A stretch of DNA of 64,000 nucleotides from Sphingobacterium siyangense (GCF_007830445.1 NZ_VLKR01000013.1:105421-169420), one strand, 5' to 3'. Shown: positions 53,265 through 63,110, counted from the first letter of the stretch. Made by a program: numbers and translations. The notes: generated from the sequence alone by a model not told the origin.

Positions 53265-55628
53265 TTAGGAGAAATCTTGATAGTTTAAATTCACCGAAAG
53301 GCGAATAGCTTTCAAACCCGCGATTCCCTGTACATCCTCCAATTTTAAATGTTCGATGGTATGCTCAATGATGCCCATGTCGTAGATTGCCTTTATACTC
53401 AACATAAGGTCCTCCAGGATTTCATCCGATAAATAGACAATAGCAATTTTATTGACCTGAGTAAGTCGTTCTTTGGTTCGCTTTATCCGAATTTTGTCTA
53501 TCCTTTTTTTGATTATTTCATAACGGATATTGAGTGATCCCTCTACATCAAATCTCCGTTCATCTTCCCGGAAGCTGATATCAATGCTATGTGGATTGAT
53601 AAAAATCAATTGTGTTGTTTCTAAAGCCAGAGGCAGAATATCCTTCGCATGGTAAGCTTTCAGCGCAATTCTAGCCATAGAAATAATTTGCTGACGCCTA
53701 AATACATTAATAAATTCGTAGCTAAATGGTTGTTGTGGTGTAATGGATTCGCCGATATAAATGTCATATTCAATACCGTCTGTCCTGAATTTTTGAAAAT
53801 ACGATGGGTAATTCCCCTGGATAAAGCTATTGAAATGGTCTAGTTCCTTACCGATCAATTGATTGATTTGGCGTAAAGAAGTTTCAAATTCATTCCTATA
53901 AAATTCACCGGTTTCTCGATTGGTGAAAAAATGCTTCGCATAATGTTCAATCACCTCTATTTTTGACGGAAATTGCTTTCTGGCTTCTTCTAAAAATGGC
54001 TGTACGTCTTTCCTAAAAAACTCAATGATCTTGACCATCGACTCATCAAAAGAAATATGATCAAGAGATTCTGTAATTTGATCAACACGTGCTGAAAAAG
54101 TCATAATCAACTTGTGCTTTCCATCTAAAGAGAGCTCATCAATAAGCATTGCGAGCTGTTTGACCTTGAAGCTAAAGTCTTTCAGAATGGAGGCGTTTCT
54201 TATGATGGTGGAGTCTTTGACATCGACAGCACCGTAGAGCGGATAGACTTCTTCAAATACAACGGCTTTGATATGCGCATCCCGACTGTCGTTTTCCAGG
54301 TCCTGAATGTACTGGGCCGCGATATGGTTAAATTTCCACTGAACCGAAGGCTGTATGGTCGTAAACCGGTTGATGATGATATCGTCGATACGTTTTTTAA
54401 ATTCTAGCGTAATATCCTGAGATAATTGTGATAAAAGCGGGACCAAAGAACCTAAGGCTTGCATTGTCTCATTGTCGAGCTGATCTTGTTCATGGCTGTA
54501 TATTTCCAATATGCCTGAGAGGGAATGATTATGGATAAGTGGAATACACAGATAGGTCGTTACCCCCGAGCGACCAATCCGCTCGTCTAAAATAGATGTG
54601 GTATTTCGGAGGCCATTCGTCGCATTATTGGTATAAAATATCACATGCGGATGTTTTAGGTAGCCCGCAAGTTCAGGATTGATCTTGAAGGTTTTATTTG
54701 CGGTATACGCTTCCGCAATCAAGATGCTCTTATTGGTGATTGAATAATCGAAAAATGGGACTCCATTTAATTGGAATAACGGAAATAAACTAAATACGGT
54801 ATCAGCCCCCTTTAATAGCGGTGTGATGATTTTTTCTAAATCAGCGAAAAAGAGGTGATAATTGTATGTAGGAAGGTCCAAGAGAATGGACTGAATGCGG
54901 CGTAAAGTATGTTCCGTACTGGTCTTTCTGAAAGTTACAATACTAAAGCCCGATAACTCAAAATCTTCCAGTTTAACGGTATTGATAACGGTATTCCAAT
55001 CAAAAAGCGAATCACTAGGATTTTCCGATAAACGACCGATATCAAGCGCAGGCAGTGTTTTTTTTGCCTTTATCTCAACAAATTTGAAATCGATGTCCAA
55101 ATCGTAATAATCCACGATCTCCCCCTGATCATTGAGTTGATGATAAACAATGCTGCTGTTTTCATTGGAAGAAAAGCCATACAGACGCTCGAAAATGAGG
55201 GTATAAAAGAGCTTTTCTTGATTAGTAAGAAGGCTTCCGGTACGCATCTTCCCTTGAATTTCTTGCTCCACAAGCTGATGGCTAGTTAGGTCGAAAAAGG
55301 CTTCCGTTCCATAGAAGGCTTCTTCTGCTAGGGCTGTTGTGAGTGCCCAGTACCTTTTTGGAGCAGTGTCAACCAACGATACGGAGAGGCTATAAATCAA
55401 TTGCAGAATATCTTTATAGGCATTGAGGTTATGCTTGCAGAGTTTACCGTTGAGATGCTCTATTTCTTTGATGCGTTCCAACGCAAACAAAGGAATCATG
55501 TCATCCGATGAAGTGCCATTTTCAATAAAAGATTCCAGGTATTTGAAAAATGGTTCAAAGTCTAGCCTGCCATTTGCATACGTATTGGCCATTTTCGCCG
55601 TTGTGAGTTGTACTTTCTTTATCTCCAT
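53265..55628 (-). CDS. Large GAF-domain protein
   Basis: A 787-aa protein without signal peptide or membrane helices. A central GAF-like region is suggested by Y-L-C-I-P-L-I-H, then L-S-G-I-L-E-I-Y-S near residues 361-380. The rest is helical and unrecognised; the C-terminal part (about 640-787) contains D-I-Y-I-G-E and many basic residues. No kinase, cyclase or output domain can be seen. It starts 12 bp after the BamA-type gene, so it is the last gene of the ppk1, SdiA-regulated, BamA, GAF run. A cytosolic sensor or scaffold is possible. Confidence 0.72.
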   Translation of the reverse strand: MEIKKVQLTTAKMANTYANGRLDFEPFFKYLESFIENGTSSDDMIPLFALERIKEIEHLNGKLCKHNLNAYKDILQLIYSLSVSLVDTAPKRYWALTTALAEEAFYGTEAFFDLTSHQLVEQEIQGKMRTGSLLTNQEKLFYTLIFERLYGFSSNENSSIVYHQLNDQGEIVDYYDLDIDFKFVEIKAKKTLPALDIGRLSENPSDSLFDWNTVINTVKLEDFELSGFSIVTFRKTSTEHTLRRIQSILLDLPTYNYHLFFADLEKIITPLLKGADTVFSLFPLFQLNGVPFFDYSITNKSILIAEAYTANKTFKINPELAGYLKHPHVIFYTNNATNGLRNTTSILDERIGRSGVTTYLCIPLIHNHSLSGILEIYSHEQDQLDNETMQALGSLVPLLSQLSQDITLEFKKRIDDIIINRFTTIQPSVQWKFNHIAAQYIQDLENDSRDAHIKAVVFEEVYPLYGAVDVKDSTIIRNASILKDFSFKVKQLAMLIDELSLDGKHKLIMTFSARVDQITESLDHISFDESMVKIIEFFRKDVQPFLEEARKQFPSKIEVIEHYAKHFFTNRETGEFYRNEFETSLRQINQLIGKELDHFNSFIQGNYPSYFQKFRTDGIEYDIYIGESITPQQPFSYEFINVFRRQQIISMARIALKAYHAKDILPLALETTQLIFINPHSIDISFREDERRFDVEGSLNIRYEIIKKRIDKIRIKRTKERLTQVNKIAIVYLSDEILEDLMLSIKAIYDMGIIEHTIEHLKLEDVQGIAGLKAIRLSVNLNYQDFS

Positions 55629-55640
55629 GGATCGAAAATT

Positions 55641-58241
55641 TTAAAAGCGGAAACCTGTGCTGAAATAGGGATACCAACCTTCATTGGATTTCGTCATGAC
55701 AAAATGCAAAGGAAGTGCATTGGCGACGATGTAATAAATGCCTCCACCCACACCTTGATGAAACTTATCGTTGTTATAGCCCTTTGCCCACACTTTTCCA
55801 ACATCATACATACCCATTAGTCCGAATTCACCTGGAAGAACATAGCTTTTGACATCAATTACTTTGACACGAGCCTCTAGGTTATTGTAAAGCATCTGTT
55901 GCCCTGCAAATCGATACTGGCGAAATCCCCTGAGATTTTCATGGCCGCCTAGAAATAGATATTGATAAAATGTAGGGTTCCCGACAACGGTGCCCCCTCC
56001 TGTTCTATTGGCGAATATAATACCTTCATTGAATGCGCTAAAATAGCCCGTCATTGCTGCACTTAACTGCGCTGAGTTTTTTGAGTACTGATTGAGTCCA
56101 AAATAAGAATTAAAAGCGGCTTCAATATATAGCCCTTTACTTGGGTTAATGTTTCGATTACGGGAATCTTGCGTTAAAAATGCATTGATACCTGCAAAAG
56201 CTTTGTCTTTGGTAATCGATAAACTATCGTAAGAATGTAAAGCTTGGGGATTTAAAATAAATCGATCTTGATTTTCAATCGGATCTAGGTGGTAAAATTG
56301 GATATGCGGACCTACGGCAAAGTTTAATGTAGCTGAAGGTTTCCACCTTAACTGTGGATTGACATTGAAAATATTGAATCTACTTCTGTAATATTTTGCA
56401 CCATACTGTTCCTTTAAGAAGAGCGAGTTATTACCTACGCCAAAGAAATTCTGCGTGTTGTCAGGAGCTTTTGCTAGCGCATCGACAACAAGATCCGCGT
56501 CCCCGACAACAGCTATCCATTCGCCTCTATAGTGAATTTTATAAGCTCCGGTCCGGAAGGCTGTTGCTACAGTAAGTTGTTGCTTATACGTAAAAGGACT
56601 TTTTCTAAATCCACGCTGATGTGTGTAAGCAGCCCCTAGCCCCAGCGAAAAACCGTCATCAGCATTATAGCCCGCAGTTACCAGGGGTAGCCAGGTGTTG
56701 TACAGGTTTACAGGAACAAATTGCGTGTTGGTACTATCTTGTGCATAATGAAGCTTTATTTTGTTCTTTTCACCCAGTAAAGTGGAATTTTTGGTGTTTT
56801 CGTAAAGCTGTATTTTCGATTTGCTTTGGTTGATCACATAAGTCTTTGGCGTGTTATCGCCAATAATTCGGAGTTTTATAGGAGAATTTGCGTTATCGAT
56901 GACAACAGAGTCTTTTCCTTCAGCCAGATAGAGACGAATTTCTTTCGTCAGGGAATCTTTATAGGTTTTGTCCATCAATGCTTTGGTGACTTTCCCATCT
57001 TTATTGATCTTCGAAACTTTGACTTTTAAGTTTTTATTCGCTGTGCTGTATATTTCTACTTTTTCATTTTTGTCGCTGAGATGAATATCGACAATGTTAT
57101 TAATGAAATTGTAATACTCTTCCATCGCCATGGGCAGTGCATCACGACGGCTTTGAAGTGTTTTAAAAATTTGCTCTCCACGAATAGCAATGGACGATTG
57201 CGGCAGGCTATGTACCGACTCCCATAATACCGAATCTGTGAGACGTGCTACAAATTGCTTAACCTCTTTGGTCCATTCCTTGTGAGGAAGCTGGTTGCTC
57301 GGATGAGCATTTAAAAAGCGTGATTTAAACAAAGAATAGCGAATATCGGGAATACCGGTCGTGAAACCTTGCATGACTGGGTTGACAAATTGCTGATAGA
57401 TATCTTTCATTAGAAAACCTTGTGTGACACGCAGTGCCTGATCCCGATCGCGGGGAATAGGAATATAGTCTTTATCGTGATCTGTGCTATCCTGATTTTC
57501 ATTGTACCAACGCCATTGATCCTCGTGTCGATCCCAGTCGCTTACCAGTACATCCAGCATTCTTGCGCGGAGATATGCCTTAGCCTTAAAGTTATCGTCG
57601 TTATCTTCCTGTAGTTTTCGTACAGCTTTTGGGCTGTTGTCTGAATCACCAAGAGGTTCGCGTTCTTCTAGTAAAGCCACCGTATGCTCAAAAAGCGGAG
57701 CGTATTCACCCAATATGCTGTCTTGTGCAACAACGCCGATGATTGGATGGGCATGTGGGACGTTCACGGCATTTGCCAAAGCGGGGATCATAAGCGCGGA
57801 ATAGGGATGCTGCGCGCTAGTGGCATCGTCCAAGACATCCTGCACAAAGGTGCCATGTAGCTCTTCTGGTATGAGGGATTCAGTCCTTTTATTGACTGAT
57901 CGTAGGGCCCATTCCCGACCGCTTGAATCTGTAAGTCGTAGAGAAACCGATTGCATCCCGCCCCCTTGTTTGACAGGACGCAGTCCCCCGTATAAGGTTG
58001 AAAGTTGGAGCAAAGGTAAGGTGGTTTCTGCAGCCCATTCTTTGCGGTAGTTTTCGCCAAGGAAGAACTTTTTGAATTTACTGGCTTTACCATATTTTGC
58101 ATTTGCAACGATACTTACACTGTCCTTGATGACGGTTTTAGCAAAGGACTTGCCCTGATGTGCAGGTGACTGTGTATGTTTTTGTTGTGAATAAACATGA
58201 CTAGCAAGAAAAATAAGAAAGAATGGTACAACCTTTTTCAT
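55641..58241 (-). CDS. BamA/TamA-type outer-membrane protein with kinase-like N-terminal region
   Basis: An 866-aa exported protein (signal peptide to about residue 18). The C-terminal part (about 480-866) is an Omp85/BamA-type barrel ending in F-R-F. The N-terminal part (about 85-360) carries a set that recalls Fam20/HipA/CotH-type kinases: a Gly-rich G-G-G-M near 93-96, a strand with W-A-L-R-S-V-N-K (K118), a W-D-R-H motif (D237, R238, H239) and R-D-R-D (D265, D267). In relatives I recall, this region is often preceded by a metallophosphoesterase, absent here. It lies 2 bp after the SdiA-regulated gene and 12 bp before the GAF gene. Confidence 0.82.
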   Translation of the reverse strand: MKKVVPFFLIFLASHVYSQQKHTQSPAHQGKSFAKTVIKDSVSIVANAKYGKASKFKKFFLGENYRKEWAAETTLPLLQLSTLYGGLRPVKQGGGMQSVSLRLTDSSGREWALRSVNKRTESLIPEELHGTFVQDVLDDATSAQHPYSALMIPALANAVNVPHAHPIIGVVAQDSILGEYAPLFEHTVALLEEREPLGDSDNSPKAVRKLQEDNDDNFKAKAYLRARMLDVLVSDWDRHEDQWRWYNENQDSTDHDKDYIPIPRDRDQALRVTQGFLMKDIYQQFVNPVMQGFTTGIPDIRYSLFKSRFLNAHPSNQLPHKEWTKEVKQFVARLTDSVLWESVHSLPQSSIAIRGEQIFKTLQSRRDALPMAMEEYYNFINNIVDIHLSDKNEKVEIYSTANKNLKVKVSKINKDGKVTKALMDKTYKDSLTKEIRLYLAEGKDSVVIDNANSPIKLRIIGDNTPKTYVINQSKSKIQLYENTKNSTLLGEKNKIKLHYAQDSTNTQFVPVNLYNTWLPLVTAGYNADDGFSLGLGAAYTHQRGFRKSPFTYKQQLTVATAFRTGAYKIHYRGEWIAVVGDADLVVDALAKAPDNTQNFFGVGNNSLFLKEQYGAKYYRSRFNIFNVNPQLRWKPSATLNFAVGPHIQFYHLDPIENQDRFILNPQALHSYDSLSITKDKAFAGINAFLTQDSRNRNINPSKGLYIEAAFNSYFGLNQYSKNSAQLSAAMTGYFSAFNEGIIFANRTGGGTVVGNPTFYQYLFLGGHENLRGFRQYRFAGQQMLYNNLEARVKVIDVKSYVLPGEFGLMGMYDVGKVWAKGYNNDKFHQGVGGGIYYIVANALPLHFVMTKSNEGWYPYFSTGFRF

Positions 58242-58243
58242 GC

Positions 58244-59140
58244 CTATTTTTGTTCAAATTTATAAATGATCCCTTTATCCTGATTACCGGCTTCGCTGCT
58301 GATGTAAAGATTGAATTTTGAATCAAAGTTAATACCTTCGGGTTGAGGGAAAATCTTCGGATTTAATGGAGAGAGCGATTTTACACGAAAATTCTCATCG
58401 GTTACCACAAGGGCTTTGTCTACAGAAGATAAGATATACCATTCCTTGCTGTCTGCTTTTTTAGCTAACGCCGAGGGTTTGAACGTTTTCTTAATTTTAG
58501 CATCAAATGCCTGAAGTTGATCAAGCTGGATGGCAAATTCTCCTTTCGGCTGAAATTGACCATGCTCGTCAATTGAAAAGACATAGCCAGAGGTTTGTGG
58601 TTGTTTTCTATCGACCTTACATTCTTTACATAATACGTATGCCTGGTTACTTTCGCGGTCAACAAAAAGTCCCTCGTACTCTCCTTTTGGGAGTAAATTT
58701 TTCTGTTCAACAACGTTTTTTATATCGTCCTTTTCGGCAATCGGAAAGGAATAGATGCTGCCATTGCTCTTTAAGATAAAGAAATGTGTATTGCTTATCG
58801 AGATATCCTCATAATCGCCATCTTTTCCGAAAGGGTTGAACGTGACTTTTTGTGTCGGTTGGTTAAACTTATAAAGAAAGCCCTGCTCATCTTGGATGGC
58901 ATAAATATCGTCATTCTGTCCCGCGAGAAAGGCTATCCCGGATATTTCTAATAACTCGTCTGGCAAACTCATTTTTATGCCCGAAGATAATGTATAGGGT
59001 ATTTGTTGCGGTTTTTCAGCTTGAACATGAGCGAGCTTGTTGTTATTTTCCTTGGCTGTATTATTCGGGTTGCAGGCGAGAAAAATAGCGGAGGCTAAGC
59101 CTAATGCCATAGTTGTCAATATCGTCGGGTTTTTCATCAT
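58244..59140 (-). CDS. SdiA-regulated family lipoprotein
   Basis: A 298-aa lipoprotein with lipobox I-F-L-A-C giving a lipidated Cys near residue 23. The rest is a beta-propeller-like repeat protein with E-I-S-G-I-A near 67-72, D-G-D-Y-E-D-I near 107-113, Y-E-G-L-F-V-D near 154-160 and P-E-G-I-N-F-D near 266-272, typical of the SdiA-regulated (esterase-like) family. Substrate or ligand unknown. It starts 119 bp after ppk1 and is coupled by a 2-bp gap to the BamA-type gene. Confidence 0.85.
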   Translation of the reverse strand: MMKNPTILTTMALGLASAIFLACNPNNTAKENNNKLAHVQAEKPQQIPYTLSSGIKMSLPDELLEISGIAFLAGQNDDIYAIQDEQGFLYKFNQPTQKVTFNPFGKDGDYEDISISNTHFFILKSNGSIYSFPIAEKDDIKNVVEQKNLLPKGEYEGLFVDRESNQAYVLCKECKVDRKQPQTSGYVFSIDEHGQFQPKGEFAIQLDQLQAFDAKIKKTFKPSALAKKADSKEWYILSSVDKALVVTDENFRVKSLSPLNPKIFPQPEGINFDSKFNLYISSEAGNQDKGIIYKFEQK

Positions 59141-59259
59141 TATATGATTAAATTTAAATTGATGAAGTCATCAGATTTCTGAATGAGCTTACGTGCAATG
59201 ATTATTTTGTTGGGCTTTCAGGCTGGTCATGCTTTTATGAGATGCCTTACTGAATAGTC

Positions 59260-61281
59260 CTATTGTTTCATTTTGCCTTTCAAATAATTAAGGATTTGTT
59301 GCTGCGAAACATTCTTCTGTTGTGTTTCTATTGCCTGATTTTGCCCATGTTCATCCAGCAAAGTTGCTTCGGTGTCGTCCGCAAACTGAATATCGAACAG
59401 CTCCTGTATTTGATGGGCTAATGTTAGATTCAGCAGCGGAAAGCAAGTTTCTATACGTCGGTAGATATTGCGGTTCATCCAGTCCGAAGAACCCAGGTAT
59501 ACGCTGCTTTGTGCTTGATATTGAAAAATAAATATTCTGCCATGTTCTAAATATCGTCCTACAATCCGTTTCACGACAATGTTGTCGCTCAATCCAGGTA
59601 CTTGTGGTTTTAGCCTACAGATTCCTCTGACCAATAACTGCAGTTTTACCCCTGCCCGGCTTGCTTCATACAATTTATTGATTAACGATTCTTCTTCCAG
59701 ATTGTTTAATTTAATTTTTATTGTAGCTGTGTCTCCGGCCTTAGCAGCTTGGATGGCCTGGTCGATCAGGGATAAAAATGTATGTTTGAGGTTGAACTGT
59801 GCAATCAGTAGGTGACTAAAAGGCAGCTCATTTGGACTATGGGGTTTTCTCCGGGCCGGTAAAAACTCGAATAGCATGTCCAATTCGTTGGTCAATAGCT
59901 TATTTGAGGTAATGAGGAAATAGTCTGTGTAGACCTTTGCTGTTTTTTCATTTAGATTTCCTGTACCTAGCAATGCACTTTCACGACCTTGTTTGCGTTT
60001 GACCAGCGCTATTTTGGCGTGTACTTTTAAATTGGGGATACTATAGGTAATTTTTACCCCCTGTTCTTTCATCAATCGGGCCCAATGTATATTATTTGCT
60101 TCATCAAAGCGCGCTTTCAATTCGACAAATACATTGACTCTTTTTCCATTCTTTGCTGCGGTAGCGAGTGCTTGTGCAATATGTGAATCACCGGCGATGC
60201 GGTATAAGGTTGTGTAAATCTCGTCTACGGTTGGATCTATCGCAGCCTCGTTAAAAAAACGCAGTATGGGGTCGAACGATTCATAGGGAGTACTGATTAA
60301 CAGATCCTCTCGGTCTATTTGGTCAAAGATAGATTCCTTAAAATTCTGATTCTTATTAATTTGCAGCTGTTTTGGATAAGAAAGTTCGGCTATTTTAATC
60401 GGAAATGAAAATAGATCCTTGAGATTGTGGTAGTTTCCGCCTTCGACAATGCTACTTTTCCGCAGATCAAATAATGTTGCCAGTGTTTCTATCAACTGTT
60501 TTGGCAGATTTGGCTGGAATAGAAAGCGTGTCGCATAGCCAAGGTCACGTTTATTGACTTCCGTCTCGATTTTTTGGGCAATATCACCCTCAAATTCATC
60601 TTGGAGATTTAATTCCGCATCCCTTGTGATTTTAAAGGAGTAGAAATTTAATGATGTATTTCTTATGGCTTCAGGGAAAAATGCTCTGATAATATCATCT
60701 ATGAGCACGACATATTTATTGCCATTGATCTCACAGGTGAAAAAGCGACCAATATGATTTGAAGGGACATTTAGAAAGAATACAGCTCCAGTATTGTCGT
60801 CCGTAACGACGAAGTAGAGCTGATTGTTGATCGGGAAAAAAGAAGTATCATCAATCGGTATAATTTGGAGGTAGGAGGCAATTGTAGTAAAGAAATACTG
60901 GGCTGTGAGATCTTTTATTTCGGTCGGAATAGCTCGATTGTAAATAAAGAATATATTTTCTTTTGCTAATTCTTGGATAATATCAGCTAGTATTAGGCCA
61001 AATTTTTCCTGTTGTTTGTTGATGGTTTTTGACGCTTTTTTATACGTCCCAATATCTATGTTCGGAATGAGCTGCCCGGGATTTTGCTTCATTATTTTTT
61101 TCCAAGCCATCAGTACAGGCATTCTAACCCGATAAAATTCATCCAGATTGGATGAGAAAATAGCGAGAAACTGTAGTTTTTCTAATAAAGGTACCTCCTG
61201 ACGACCAGCTTGGTCAAGTACCCTATCATTGAACGACAGCCAGCTGATGTCTCTGTTGATATAAAGGTCTTTCTTCTTCAT
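59260..61281 (-). CDS. ppk1: Polyphosphate kinase 1
   Basis: PPK1 polymerises the terminal phosphate of ATP into polyphosphate. The 673-aa protein opens with the family phrase R-D-I-S-W-L-S-F-N and L-A-I-F-S-S-N-L-D-E-F-Y-R. The phosphorylated histidine lies in N-L-K-V-H-A-K-I-A-L near residue 420, and the second conserved histidine in R-Y-L-E-H-G-R near 577. The G-T-G-N-L-N-E motif is also present. It is the first of a leftward run with the SdiA-regulated, BamA-type and GAF genes. The HD-Pycsar-like gene is 162 bp upstream in the same direction. Confidence 0.95.
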   Translation of the reverse strand: MKKKDLYINRDISWLSFNDRVLDQAGRQEVPLLEKLQFLAIFSSNLDEFYRVRMPVLMAWKKIMKQNPGQLIPNIDIGTYKKASKTINKQQEKFGLILADIIQELAKENIFFIYNRAIPTEIKDLTAQYFFTTIASYLQIIPIDDTSFFPINNQLYFVVTDDNTGAVFFLNVPSNHIGRFFTCEINGNKYVVLIDDIIRAFFPEAIRNTSLNFYSFKITRDAELNLQDEFEGDIAQKIETEVNKRDLGYATRFLFQPNLPKQLIETLATLFDLRKSSIVEGGNYHNLKDLFSFPIKIAELSYPKQLQINKNQNFKESIFDQIDREDLLISTPYESFDPILRFFNEAAIDPTVDEIYTTLYRIAGDSHIAQALATAAKNGKRVNVFVELKARFDEANNIHWARLMKEQGVKITYSIPNLKVHAKIALVKRKQGRESALLGTGNLNEKTAKVYTDYFLITSNKLLTNELDMLFEFLPARRKPHSPNELPFSHLLIAQFNLKHTFLSLIDQAIQAAKAGDTATIKIKLNNLEEESLINKLYEASRAGVKLQLLVRGICRLKPQVPGLSDNIVVKRIVGRYLEHGRIFIFQYQAQSSVYLGSSDWMNRNIYRRIETCFPLLNLTLAHQIQELFDIQFADDTEATLLDEHGQNQAIETQQKNVSQQQILNYLKGKMKQ

Positions 61282-61443
61282 CCGTATAAATTTATGGTTA
61301 TGGCAACATGCTTACAACAACATCAATAAATGATGCAGTCTATTGGTCGCTAATGATTGATTTAAAGGCAGCATCTTTTTAAATAAAAAAGAAAGTTTGA
61401 ACAATATGATCCTGACATATTCAGCTGTATTTATAGGATCGCA

Positions 61444-62628
61444 TTAAAATATGGTTGCGACGACAAAAGAAACAACCGATATCACAAGGCCAAACATAAA
61501 AATTCCATATGCGTATCGTAGAAGTTTGTATTTTCGGCCTAATACCACACCTTGCGAATAAACATCCTTGGTGAGCATGCCATATAGAAATTCCGAATCG
61601 ACCATTACCTTCTGCATGCCTTCGTTGTAGTCGTCGAGTTTCATCTTGTAAAAGTTCCCAAAAAAGAGCAGATTGACTGATTTTTGTTCGATTTCCTCCT
61701 TTGAGAATTTACCAGAGGGAATTTTGGGTATTGTTGACAATATTGCCATGACCATGGTTGCTACCACTGCCGTTGTTAAGATAATTGTTGGGATAATAAG
61801 GTGCTCGTTGGCATCTAGTTTCCGAAATAAGACAGCAATCACGACGGAAAGGATAATAGAATTGACCGTTAACAAGATGTTGGCCTTGTTGTCTGCCATG
61901 TCGCTTAATCGCTGATTGTTTGAGGACGTAATCCGGAACATTGTTTCTATCCCACGTTCTGGCTTACTACCTTTCTCCTTTTCCTTCTTGTCTTCTTTTT
62001 TGCTTTCTTTATTTTTTGAGATAGATTTCTCTTGTTTTTTCTCCAGTTCTTTTAGATTCATCTCCTTTTTGGCATTAAGCTTTTGCTGCGCATATTCAGT
62101 ATGGTAATGATGGCTCATTAATAGTTTGATTGTGCCCGCCCGCCATACGTCTTTATCGATCTCCTTCCCTAATACTGCTTCGGCTTCGGCTTTCATCAGT
62201 TTGTTTCTGTTAACGAAATCCTCATTCCCAAAATGAAATAGGTCCGCGTCGCAGAGAATTTGTTCCAGTAGGTTTGTGGGATCCTGAGGCATTCTTGTTG
62301 CCAAAATACAACCTTTGATTTTTTCCTGTACGGCTTCCGGTATTCCTTTATCCTGGAGAAAATTGAAAGCAATTTCGACACTTATCTTCTCATGACCGAT
62401 AGCATTGTCAGATTTTACGTAGCCAAGGTCATGAAAGTAGGCAGCACTAATAACAATAAAGTGATCCTCCTCTCCTAGTTTATAGTACGATGAAATCTCC
62501 TCCGCAGCACGTACAACAGAACGTGTGTGTATCGTATTGTGAAAACAATGGCAAACTGAAATATTTTCTGTAATATAAGTTTCAGCATATTCTTCCACCT
62601 GTTTTAAAAGCTGAGCATAATCTATCAT
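61444..62628 (-). CDS. HD phosphohydrolase fused to a Pycsar-effector-like (PycTM/DUF5706) membrane domain
   Basis: A 394-aa protein. The HD domain (about 10-180) has H30/H34, H66-D67 in Y-F-H-D-L-G-Y, H79 and D127/D129 in C-D-A-D, so the metal site is intact. A Lys/Glu-rich linker (about 182-223) leads to a membrane part with helices at about 241-262, 269-290 and 372-394, resembling the Pycsar effector (PycTM) family in its S-D-M-A-D-N-K-A-N-I-L start. No cyclase is near. The start at 62628 is chosen; a TACTTTTA box at 62654-62661 lies just before the longer TTG start at 62652. Confidence 0.82.
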   Translation of the reverse strand: MIDYAQLLKQVEEYAETYITENISVCHCFHNTIHTRSVVRAAEEISSYYKLGEEDHFIVISAAYFHDLGYVKSDNAIGHEKISVEIAFNFLQDKGIPEAVQEKIKGCILATRMPQDPTNLLEQILCDADLFHFGNEDFVNRNKLMKAEAEAVLGKEIDKDVWRAGTIKLLMSHHYHTEYAQQKLNAKKEMNLKELEKKQEKSISKNKESKKEDKKEKEKGSKPERGIETMFRITSSNNQRLSDMADNKANILLTVNSIILSVVIAVLFRKLDANEHLIIPTIILTTAVVATMVMAILSTIPKIPSGKFSKEEIEQKSVNLLFFGNFYKMKLDDYNEGMQKVMVDSEFLYGMLTKDVYSQGVVLGRKYKLLRYAYGIFMFGLVISVVSFVVATIF

Positions 62629-62661
62629 GGACCAATATGGTTTTATGTGCAATAAAAGTAT

Positions 62662-63110
62662 TTAATATCTTTAATTTCTTAAAAATAAGGTCTTCTTTTT
62701 TGTTATTTATTAACCTAGATCAAATTTACTGAAAAAAGAGATATTCCAATAGTTGTAAAATTACCTGTTATATAAGTAGAAGGTTGACTGTTAAAACAGA
62801 TCGTTAATCGGATAAGGTCTTTCAATATAGGTCATGAGGCTCAGGCCAACTGGGTTTGGATCGTTTTATAATGCGAGTGCCCCCCAGGGTTCTTCCCTAA
62901 ACGGAGAAGAGTTCTGGATTGCTTATCCTTTAGTTTAGTTTTTGTCTAGAGTTAGTTTAGCTTTAAGCTAGGGTTTGTTTAGCTACAACCTAAGCTATAC
63001 CTAAACAAACCCTAACTAAACCCTAAGTAAACCCTAAGTAAAGTGGTAAGAAAGTATAGCTATTAAAAGGGTCAATCAGGAGTGCTGTATGCTGTCATCC
63101 TTTTATAAGC
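62662..63110. other. Intergenic region upstream of the HD gene, with the repeat array
   Basis: About 450 bp without a gene. The 11-bp repeat array (62929-63044) is described separately. The rest is AT-rich and featureless, apart from a short C-rich stretch near 62880. Confidence 0.6.
62929..63044. repeat. Inverted array of 11-bp telomere-like repeats, copy B
   Basis: The right arm (62988-63043) has CTAAACAAACC, CTAACTAAACC, CTAAGTAAACC and CTAAGTAAAGT in an 11-bp phase. The left arm has AGTTTAGTTTT, TGTCTAGAGTT, AGTTTAGCTTT and AAGCTAGGGTT in the same phase. The design is as in copy A at 5741-5852, and two inner units are identical. Confidence 0.8.
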
